Below, piece by piece: positions 1 through 6,820 of a DNA stretch of 64,000 nt (position 1 is the stretch's first letter; the number at the start of each line of letters is the position of its first letter). The stretch spans positions 1-64,000 of the forward strand of contig NZ_VWMY01000006.1 in NCBI RefSeq assembly GCF_008905045.1. The letters are read 5' to 3'. The position numbers and the translations under genes were made by a program. Origin of the DNA: Streptomyces albicerus. GTDB taxonomy: Bacteria; Actinomycetota; Actinomycetes; Streptomycetales; Streptomycetaceae. Below the pieces are notes generated by a model. It was given only the letters and a program-made list of their open reading frames with translations. It was not told where the DNA came from and ran no database searches.

Positions 1-96
1 CCGGATCATCAAGGACAGGGGCAACGAGTCATACCGGCCCCGAAGGCCACGAGCCCCGAACCGGGCTCTACGAAGACGGTAATGGGCAACGGGGGA

Positions 97-132
97 CGGG
101 GCGCGGCACGGTGAGGGGGGTGCCGCGCCCCG
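97..132. terminator. perfect 13-bp inverted repeat
   Basis: The arms at 97-109 and 120-132 are exact complements (CGGGGCGCGGCAC / GTGCCGCGCCCCG) around a 10-nt loop. There is no T-tract. It could be a factor-independent terminator of the GC-stem kind common in Streptomyces. I see no coding region in 1-178 besides this hairpin. Confidence 0.35.
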
Positions 133-178
133 CACTCCGCGTACAGCCGATCGTTCGCGATCTTCGGCGGCATAACCC

Positions 179-442
179 CAGAAACTGGACACGGTCCATC
201 TGGAGCACCCGGCCAACTCCCTCTTCCCGCGGGATGGAGTCCAGCTCGTCGAGTACGCCAAAATGTTCGAGCGGCTCTGCGAGTTGGCCCTGGCTCCGGT
301 CGATCCCGAATCGGCGCCGGAGACACACGAGTCACGCGACTCGCCGAGCGAGAGCGAACACCCGCACGAGATCACCACGACCACACCCCACGCCTTGGCG
401 AACCTGCTCCACGCGGTCAAGGCCGGAGGCCTCCGTCACTGA
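179..442 (+). pseudogene. C-terminal remnant of a DUF5753 (Scr1-type) regulator
   Basis: The frame opens directly after a TAA and has no start codon. It reads about 87 residues beginning DTVHLEHPANSLF...VEYAKMFERLCELAL, which resembles the last part of DUF5753, the C-terminal domain of many Streptomyces XRE regulators (pattern V-x-ExxxxSLFLE...Y...F-x-L-x-x-AL). The helix-turn-helix part is absent upstream, so this looks like a truncated relic. Its 3' end overlaps the end of the opposite-strand broken gene by about 26 bp. The family match is from memory; a profile search of these residues would settle it. Confidence 0.45.
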
Positions 443-2081
443 GGCCCAGGTGTGCGAAGACGACGTCCCGTACGCGGAGGACGGCGTCGGGGTCGATCGC
501 GGCGAGAACCGGGACGGCGTGGTGCCAGCCGTCCGGGGTGAGGGCTTCCGCGAGGAGAGCTCACGCTCGGGGGAGGTCTGCTCCGGACAGGGGTGGGAGC
601 AGGAGAGAGGCCAGGCGGCGGCTGAGCGAAGCGACGTTGCGAAGGTCTTTGATGAGCGGAACGTCCGTGGAGTCACTGGGGATACAGGCGACATACGCGG
701 CGACGTGGGCGAACATCTCCGAGCGTCCCTCTTCATCCGCTTTGCGCCGGGCGATGGTCTGGGCCGCCTCATAGTCACCGAGCGCGGCGTAGACAACGGC
801 TGCAGAAGCGGTTCGGGAACCAGGCCCCACTCGTCCTTCGTACAGTGATACCGATGCGTCGATGAAGCGACGGGCGGCGGCCGGGTCGACGGTAGCGGTC
901 AGCAGGCTGAGCAGCACCCTGTCGTCGTACTCCAGAGCTACGTCGGCGCACCCGTACTGACGGTGCAACACCTGCTTGATGCTGGTGGCGAGCTCGCTGT
1001 CGTGGGGCCCCACGACGACGAGGTGTTGTGCACGGCGCGATACGGATCCGCCGTACCTGCCCAAGAGCGCCTCTCCCACCAGTCGGCCTGCCAGGTCCGG
1101 GTCGTGCGGCCACAGGCCCGCAGCCGTGGCTGTGCGGACGTGATCGCACTCAACCATGGTCAACCCGCGCCGGCTCAAGAGCCTCTCGAAGAGCTCCACA
1201 GCGCGATCCCTCGCGCCCGCGCACCCCAGCGCCTGGACGGCGGTCGTCACTGCGTCAGGGGGACCCAGGACGAAGTTCGCGAACGACAGGTCGGCCGCCT
1301 CTTCGGCGAGCCGCTGCGCCCGGTCCGGGTCGACGCGCGCGGCGGCCAGGGATACGACGGCACAGCCCCAGGCACGCGCCCCTTCGACGTCAGAGATGGC
1401 TGCCAGGAGTCGCTCTGCCTCATCGGGTCGCCCTGCGGTGGCGAGCGCACCCGAGAAGGTGGCGAGGCGTTCATGCTGGGTGTAGCTGACCGGTCCGCCC
1501 ACGGGCTGATGCCAGTGCTCGGCCTCGTGGAGAAGCGGGAGCGACCGCTTCGGATCGCCGGCGACAAAGTGATCGGATAGGACGGCAAGTGCTTCCGCGC
1601 CAGCCCATCGGGGGCAGTCCGCCCCGGTGAGTAGGGCTTCCAACTGATCGGCCGCACCGGCTCCGGTAAGGAGCTCGGCGATTCGCGCGGTGGAGCCGTC
1701 GCCGTTGTCAGAGCTCCCGTAGAACGCCCAGGAATGTTCGAGAGCCGACCAGGCTTCGGTCGCCTCGCCCTGGCGAGCCCATCCTTCGGCGATCGCCAGC
1801 CAGGCGTCCCGATACCGGTCCCCCTCATCCTAGTGATCACCGAATTCCGGCATGGTTTCCGCGATCCGGCGGGCATCCACCATCCGGTTCGCGGCGACGA
1901 GCGCGTACACGGCGCCATATGTCGCCCTCCCACCGACCGCGTGTCCGCGTCGGCCCAATTCGGCTGCGGCCAGCGAGGCCAGGAGCTTCGCATTGCGCGG
2001 GCGCGTCGCACGCAGGGCCTCCGCGGCGACTGCGGGGAGGTTCTCGAAGCCGCCCGCGTGACGTCGGGCGAACCAGACCAC
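417..2081 (-). pseudogene. helical-repeat (TPR-like) gene broken by two in-frame stops
   Basis: One continuous reading frame runs from a GTG near 2081 to TGA at 417-419 (about 555 codons). It is interrupted by TAG at 1830-1832 and TGA at 561-563. Coding character continues in the same frame on both sides of each stop: ETMPEFGDH, stop, DEGDRYRDAWLAIAEGW; and GADLPRA, stop, ALLAEALTPDGWHH. The product is Ala/Leu-rich with repeated helical pairs such as RIAEL, ARAWGCAVVSLAAA and AAVVYAALGDYEAAQTIA, as in TPR/pentatricopeptide-like scaffolds found in effector or STAND-type proteins. An in-frame TGA 10 bp upstream of the GTG and the absence of a ribosome site suggest the 5' end is also lost. No function is assigned. 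Confidence 0.6.
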
Positions 2082-2129
2082 GGAGCCATGTCACAAGCCC
2101 CCACACCGCGCACCGGCCCACAGCGACGA

Positions 2130-2543
2130 CTACACAGCGACGAGACGCACCCTGTCCCCGCAGAGTTTCGCCATGTCGTCGATGTCCGAGGTGAGCATGA
2201 CCACCGGACGATGCTGCCGCAGCGCCATCTCGGCCACGGCGGCGTCGATCGCGTACTTGTGACCATGCAGTCCAGCACTGATCAGCATGTCCGACGCGGC
2301 CTTCGCCTCTTCGTCACCGATATGCACGATCCGGATGCCGGACAGCACCCAGGCGAGCCGCGCTCTGTCGGTCCGACGATGGACCGCTTCGATGAGGGTG
2401 AGCGCGCTGATGACCACCTCCATGCCCCTCTTCCGCGCCTCGGCAACAAGGGCCACGACTGGCTCGTGATCGCCGACGAGCTTGGACAGGCCTTCGCGGT
2501 CGAGGACGAGGGTGCCTTCGTGGCTCAGCTTGCGGCGGGCCAC
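2130..2543 (-). CDS. vapC: PIN-domain ribonuclease toxin (VapC-like)
   Basis: 137 aa with a GTG start. A PIN fold is suggested by the spaced acidic residues: LVLDREGLSKLV near the N-terminus, ISALTLIEAVHR in the middle, and YAIDAAVAEMAL with LTSDIDDMAKLC near the end. These supply the usual Asp-Glu-Asp-Asp metal site of VapC-type RNases. It overlaps the upstream antitoxin-like gene by 19 bp, so the two are translationally coupled, toxin second. Known VapC proteins cleave tRNA or rRNA; the target here is unknown. It is intact although the neighbouring DNA is decayed. Confidence 0.8.
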   Translation of the reverse strand: MARRKLSHEGTLVLDREGLSKLVGDHEPVVALVAEARKRGMEVVISALTLIEAVHRRTDRARLAWVLSGIRIVHIGDEEAKAASDMLISAGLHGHKYAIDAAVAEMALRQHRPVVMLTSDIDDMAKLCGDRVRLVAV

Positions 2544-2809
2544 TGGCCCTCCTCGGTGAACACCTCGTCGAAGACACGACGAGCCCGCTCTTGTTCCTGC
2601 TCGGAGATGGGTCCCTGGCGGTGCTCGTAATCGGCCAGGTACTCATCCAGGATCTGGCCGCGCAGTTCACGCTCCACCGCCTCGGTGATGAACGCGGAGA
2701 ACTCACGCTTGCCGACCCGCTGACGGATCGCCTCGGCCGTCCCCTCCGGGAGCGAGAGGCTGACCCTGGTGGCGGGCCCTTCGCCGATGCTGTACGGAGT
2801 CTCACCCAT
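2525..2809 (-). CDS. ribbon-helix-helix antitoxin of the PIN pair
   Basis: 94 aa, ATG start. Residues about 14-50 (TRVSLSLPEGTAEAIRQRVG, then FSAFITEAVERELR) fit a MetJ/Arc-type ribbon-helix-helix DNA-binding domain: a short beta strand followed by two helices. The acidic C-terminal half (ILDEYLADYEHRQGPISEQ) is the probable toxin-binding part. It is the first gene of the pair and its stop lies inside the toxin gene. By analogy the complex should repress its own promoter. Family naming (VapB versus another RHH antitoxin) is uncertain. Confidence 0.72.
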   Translation of the reverse strand: MGETPYSIGEGPATRVSLSLPEGTAEAIRQRVGKREFSAFITEAVERELRGQILDEYLADYEHRQGPISEQEQERARRVFDEVFTEEGQWPAAS

Positions 2810-2817
2810 GCGGCAAG

Positions 2818-2823
2818 ATTATC
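2818..2823 (-). promoter_or_regulatory. -10-like GATAAT for the toxin-antitoxin pair
   Basis: On the minus strand GATAAT lies 8-14 bases before the antitoxin ATG, inside an AT-rich patch (2815-2835). If used, transcription would begin at or just before the start codon, giving a leaderless or near-leaderless mRNA. No good -35 was found 17 bp upstream. Confidence 0.35.
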
Positions 2824-2873
2824 AAACGAGTAGGAATCCCGTCGCGCCGCAGCTCCCAGCCGACGAACCATCC

Positions 2874-3926
2874 CTACGGATGCAGCGACCCCTCGCCCAC
2901 CACCCGGATCCCCGTCTCCTCCCCCGGCCGGACCGACAGCGGTCCCGCGACCCGGATGCCGACCGGGTCACCGTGTCCGTCGACGGACACGGTGACCATG
3001 GCGTCGTGGCCGTAGAAGCGCACGTCGGTCACCGTGCCCCGCACCGCGCCCGTCGTGCCCGGGCCGGTCAGCCGGAGCTGTTCCGGGCGGAGCAGGACCG
3101 TGCCGGTGCGGGGGCCGTCGGAGGGGGCGGCGAGGGGTACTGAGCCGAGCGCGGTGCGGGCCGTGCCGTCGGCGTGCACGGCGGCGGGGAGCAGGACGGC
3201 GTCGCCGACGAAACCGGCGACCCAGGGGTCGGCGGGGTGGCGGTAGAGGTCCTGTGGAGTGGCGCACTGGACGACACGGCCGTCGCGGACGACGGCGACG
3301 ACGTCGGCGGTGGACAGGGCCTCCTGCTGGTCGTGGGTGACGAGGACGGCTGTCGCGCCCGTCGCGCGCAGCGCGGCCCGCACATCCGCCCGTACCCCCG
3401 CTCGCAGCGCGCTGTCGAGGGCGTTGAACGGCTCGTCCAGCAGCACCAGTCGGGGGCGCGGGGCCAGTGCCCTGGCCAGGGCGACGCGCTGCTGCTGGCC
3501 ACCCGACAGCTCGTGCGGCATACGGTCGCCGTAGCCCGCCAGACCGACCAGATCCAGCATGTCCTCCGTGCGTCGGCGTCGCTCGGCCCGGTCCACGCCC
3601 GTCAGGCCGAAGGCCACATTGCGCGCCACGCTCAGGTGCGGAAAGAGCGCGCCCTCCTGCGGCACGATGCCGACGGAGCGTCGCTCGGGCGGAAGATGGG
3701 TGCCCGGACCGGTCAGCACCCGGTCGCCCACCCGGACCGTGCCCGCGTCGGCGCGCAGGAAGCCCGCGACGATACGCAGCAGCGTGGTCTTCCCGCAGCC
3801 GGAGGGTCCGAGGACGGCGGCCAACGCACCCGCCGGGACCGTGAGTCCGAGTCCGCGCAGGACCGGCTCCCCGGCTCCGTAGGACTTGGTGAGCCCTTCG
3901 ACGTGCAGTTCGTGCAGTTCGTTCAT
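2874..3926 (-). CDS. Fe(III)-type ABC transporter ATP-binding protein
   Basis: 350 aa starting MNELHELHVEGLTKSYGAG. It has Walker A GPSGCGKTT near residue 40, a Q-loop, signature LSGGQQQRVALARAL, Walker B LVLLDEPFNALD and the H-loop LVTHDQQEA. The C-terminal ~110 residues (VLLRPEQLRLTGPG...GTVTDVRFYGHDAMV) form the TOBE-like domain typical of FbpC/AfuC and spermidine/sulfate importers. It overlaps the permease gene by 4 bp (ATGA). The open frame continues far upstream of this ATG but is only a shadow of the permease. Together with the next two genes it forms an iron-importer operon. Confidence 0.9.
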   Translation of the reverse strand: MNELHELHVEGLTKSYGAGEPVLRGLGLTVPAGALAAVLGPSGCGKTTLLRIVAGFLRADAGTVRVGDRVLTGPGTHLPPERRSVGIVPQEGALFPHLSVARNVAFGLTGVDRAERRRRTEDMLDLVGLAGYGDRMPHELSGGQQQRVALARALAPRPRLVLLDEPFNALDSALRAGVRADVRAALRATGATAVLVTHDQQEALSTADVVAVVRDGRVVQCATPQDLYRHPADPWVAGFVGDAVLLPAAVHADGTARTALGSVPLAAPSDGPRTGTVLLRPEQLRLTGPGTTGAVRGTVTDVRFYGHDAMVTVSVDGHGDPVGIRVAGPLSVRPGEETGIRVVGEGSLHP

Positions 3927-5629
3927 GTGCGGTGCCTGCCTAGGAGGTACGACGGGACGGCGGCCAGCAGGATCAGCGCGGCGGCGTAGGGGGCCGCGGC
4001 CGCGAAGGATCCGGCGCCCGTCTCGGTCCAGAGCCGGGTGGCGAGGGTGTCCATGCCGGTGGGGCGCAGGAGGAGGGTGGCGGGCAGTTCCTTCATGCAG
4101 ACCACGAAGGTGAGCGCGGCGCCGGCCGCCACTCCGGGCGCGGCCAGCGGCACGGTGACCTCGCGCAGGACCTGCCACGGCCGCCGCCCCAGCGACCGGG
4201 CCACGTCCTCGAGGGCGGGCGGCGCCTGGAGCACGGCGGCCCGGGTGGCGGCCACCGCGACCGGCAGGAAGAGGACCGCGTACGCGCCGACCAGCAGCGG
4301 GAGTTGCTGGTAGAGCGGGTACGCGTACCGGACCGCGAAGAAGACCAGCGACAGCGCGACCGTGATGCCGGGCAGCGCGTGGCCCGCGTACGACGCCTGT
4401 TCCAGGAGTCGCGCGCCGCGCCCCCGGTGCCGGGCGGCGATCACCCCGACCGGCAGGGCGAGGGCAGTGGTGAGGGCGGCTCCGGCTGCCGCGACTCCGA
4501 GGGTGGCCCAGGCCGTGTCCGCGAGCCCGCCCAGGTCCCAGGTGGCCGAGGTGCCGGCGGCCAGCCAGTACCCGAGGGTGCCGAGCGGGAAGGCGACGGC
4601 CACGGCCGCCACCGCCCCGCACCACAGCAGTGCGAGCGGCCGCCACCGGCCCAGGGGGAGCGGAACTGCCGGGCGTGCGGTGCCCGTTCCGGTCCTGGTG
4701 TGTCCGGCGCGTCCGCGTGTACGGGCCTCGGCGGCGACCAGCGCCACCGTCATCACCACCAGCACCACGCTGAGCGCGGCGGCGGGCGTGCGGTCGAAGG
4801 AGGCGCGGTACGAGGTGTGGATGGCCCGGGTGAAGGTGTCGTACCGCATCAGCGAGACCGCGCCGAAGTCGGAGAGCACGTACAGCGCGACGAGCAGCGC
4901 CCCGCCCGCGGCCGCCGGTCGCAGTTGGGGCAGGGTGACCCGGAGGAAGGTGCGCAGCGGCCCGTATCCGAGGGAGCGCGCGGCCTCCTCCTGCGCCGGG
5001 TCGATGCCGCGCAGCGCTGCGGCGACCGGCAGTTGGACGTACGGGAAGCTGACCAGGGTCAGCGCCAGCGCGGCTCCGCCGAACCCGGCGAGCCCCGGCT
5101 CGGCGGACAGCCAGGCGAACGCGGCGACATAGCTGGGCACGGCCAGCGGCAGCGTGGCCAGCACCGACCAGGCGCGGGCGCCGGGCAGGGCGGTGCGCAC
5201 CGTCAGCCAGGCCAGCGAGACGCCCAGCACCAGGCAGGCCGCCACGACGGCGGCCGTGAGGCCGAGGCTGCGGCCGAGGAGCTGGAGGGTGCGTTCGTCG
5301 GCGACGATCTCCCACGCGTAACCCGGGCCGCGTTCGAGGGCGCGGACGGCGAGGTAGCCGAGCGGGAGCAGGGCGAGGACAGCGGCGGCGCAGGCGGGGA
5401 TGACGAGGACCAGCGGCGGTCTCCGGCCGGCCGGCTCGCCTGCCGTACACGATTTCCGCCCGGCCGCCGTACGGAACAGCCGTGGCCCGCGGCCGCCGCC
5501 CCCTCCAGGAGTACTGACGCGCTCGCGTCCGGCCGGAGCGGACGCTCCGGCCGGACGCGACGCGGACTCTGCTGACGCGGACCCCGATGTCCCGAACTCC
5601 GGTGACTCGGATTCCGGTGGTGTGTGCAC
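3923..5629 (-). CDS. Fe(III)-type ABC transporter permease (fused two-domain)
   Basis: 568 aa with a GTG start 5 bp after the binding-protein stop. A Gly/Pro/Ser-rich N-terminal tail of about 70 residues is followed by roughly twelve membrane segments in two repeats. Each repeat carries an EAA-type loop (EEAARSLGYGPLRTFLRVTLP around 230 and EDVARSLGRRPWQVLREVTVP around 490). The double-length architecture is that of FbpB/SfuB permeases for ferric iron. It is the central gene of a binding protein-permease-ATPase operon. The start is not backed by a strong ribosome site, so the low-complexity tail may be partly untranslated. Confidence 0.88.
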   Translation of the reverse strand: MHTPPESESPEFGTSGSASAESASRPAGASAPAGRERVSTPGGGGGRGPRLFRTAAGRKSCTAGEPAGRRPPLVLVIPACAAAVLALLPLGYLAVRALERGPGYAWEIVADERTLQLLGRSLGLTAAVVAACLVLGVSLAWLTVRTALPGARAWSVLATLPLAVPSYVAAFAWLSAEPGLAGFGGAALALTLVSFPYVQLPVAAALRGIDPAQEEAARSLGYGPLRTFLRVTLPQLRPAAAGGALLVALYVLSDFGAVSLMRYDTFTRAIHTSYRASFDRTPAAALSVVLVVMTVALVAAEARTRGRAGHTRTGTGTARPAVPLPLGRWRPLALLWCGAVAAVAVAFPLGTLGYWLAAGTSATWDLGGLADTAWATLGVAAAGAALTTALALPVGVIAARHRGRGARLLEQASYAGHALPGITVALSLVFFAVRYAYPLYQQLPLLVGAYAVLFLPVAVAATRAAVLQAPPALEDVARSLGRRPWQVLREVTVPLAAPGVAAGAALTFVVCMKELPATLLLRPTGMDTLATRLWTETGAGSFAAAAPYAAALILLAAVPSYLLGRHRT

Positions 5630-5634
5630 GGCCG

Positions 5635-6684
5635 TCAGACCAGTCCGACGTCCTGGAGCATGGCCTGGGTCTCCTGGACGGACTCCAGCTTGCCCAGGTC
5701 GATGTCGGGGGCCTCGAGGGAGTCGAGCGGCGGCAGGTCCTCGACGGTGCTCGTGACGCCCGCGGCCAGCGGGTACTCCTTGGTCTTGTCGGCGAAGTAG
5801 GTCTGCGCCTCCTTCGACAGCAGGAAGTCGACGGCCTTCTGGGCGGTGGCGCTCTGCCCGCTGTCCTTGAGGATGCCCGCCCCGGCGACGTTGATCAGCG
5901 CGCCGGGGTCCTTGCCGGGCAGGAAGTGCAGCCTGGAACCGACCTTTTCCTCGCCCTTCTCGGCGACCCGCTCGTACCAGTAGTAGTGGTTGACCAGCCC
6001 GAGGGAGACCTCGCCGGCCTCGACGGCGTCAAGGGTGGCGAGGTTGTGCGCGTAGGTCTTGGCGCCGTTGTCCTTCAGCGCCTTCAGCCACTCGCGGGTG
6101 GCGTCGTCGCCCTCCAGGACGCGCATGCCGGTGACGAAGGCCTGGAAGGAGGCGTTGGTGGGCGCGATGCCGACCTTGTCCTTCCACTCCGGCTTCACCA
6201 CGTCGTGGACGCTGTCCGGGACCTTGTCCTCGGTGACCTTGTCCGGGTTGTACGCGATGACGCGGACGCGCCCGGAGAGGCCGATCCAGTCGCCCTCGCC
6301 GCCCCGGTAGGCCGTGTCCACCTCGTCGAGGGTGGCCTGGGGCAGCTTCTGGAGCATGCCCTCCTTGGAGAGGGCGCCGAGGGCCCCGGCGTCCTGGGAG
6401 AAGAAGAGTCCGGCCTTGGTGCGGTCGCCCTCCTCCAGGATCTGGGCGGCCAGTTCGGCGCTGTCGCCGTAGCGCACCTCGACCTTGGCGCCGACCGCCT
6501 TCTCCAGCTTGTCCAGGAGCGGCTTGACCAGCTTCTCGTTGCGGCCGGAGTAGATGACGAGGGCGGAGTCGCCGCCGTCCCCCGAACCGCCGCTGTCGTC
6601 GTCGGAGCCGCAGGCGGCGAGGGCAGGGAGAAGCAAACCAGCCGCGACGAACGCGGTGATCCGGCGAGCCGAGGGGCGTCGCAT
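5635..6684 (-). CDS. Fe(III)-type ABC transporter substrate-binding lipoprotein
   Basis: 349 aa. The signal peptide ends in the lipobox LPALAAC (Cys at about 26), followed by an Asp/Gly/Ser linker. The mature part has ALVIYSGRNEKLVKPLLDKL and SGRVRVIAYNPDKV. NHYYWYE carries the paired tyrosines typical of FbpA/FutA ferric-binding proteins. It is the first gene of the three-gene importer operon. Its promoter region (6685-6820) contains an iron-box-like palindrome shared with the divergent fusion gene, consistent with expression under iron limitation. Ligand: Fe(III) or a ferric complex, inferred from family and operator. Confidence 0.88.
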   Translation of the reverse strand: MRRPSARRITAFVAAGLLLPALAACGSDDDSGGSGDGGDSALVIYSGRNEKLVKPLLDKLEKAVGAKVEVRYGDSAELAAQILEEGDRTKAGLFFSQDAGALGALSKEGMLQKLPQATLDEVDTAYRGGEGDWIGLSGRVRVIAYNPDKVTEDKVPDSVHDVVKPEWKDKVGIAPTNASFQAFVTGMRVLEGDDATREWLKALKDNGAKTYAHNLATLDAVEAGEVSLGLVNHYYWYERVAEKGEEKVGSRLHFLPGKDPGALINVAGAGILKDSGQSATAQKAVDFLLSKEAQTYFADKTKEYPLAAGVTSTVEDLPPLDSLEAPDIDLGKLESVQETQAMLQDVGLV

Positions 6685-6787
6685 GGTGAGGAACCTTCCT
6701 GCGTGGCTCGCCTTTACGCCGCGGTCGCGTCGTCGGTCAGCAAGCGGCGAATCGATACTTTCAAGCCAACTGTGAACATGCTATGAA

Positions 6788-6806
6788 TAAGGTAAAGCTT
6801 GCCTAA
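6788..6806. promoter_or_regulatory. iron box (DmdR/IdeR-type operator)
   Basis: The 19-mer, read on the minus strand TTAGGCAAGCTTTACCTTA, is a near-palindrome matching 13 of 19 positions of the actinobacterial iron-box consensus (TTAGGTTAGGCTnACCTAA). It lies 104 bp upstream of the binding-protein start and 15 bp upstream of the divergent fusion gene, in the only AT-rich stretch nearby. DmdR1/IdeR repressors bind such sites with Fe(II), so both transcription units may be iron-repressed. Confidence 0.68.
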
Positions 6807-6820
6807 GCGTCAAGGGATCT

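Noticed and set aside
3927..5450. N-terminal extension of the ATPase frame across the permease gene
   Set aside because: The extension is Arg/Pro/Gly-rich with no domain. The ATPase proper starts at 3926 with MNELHELHVEG.
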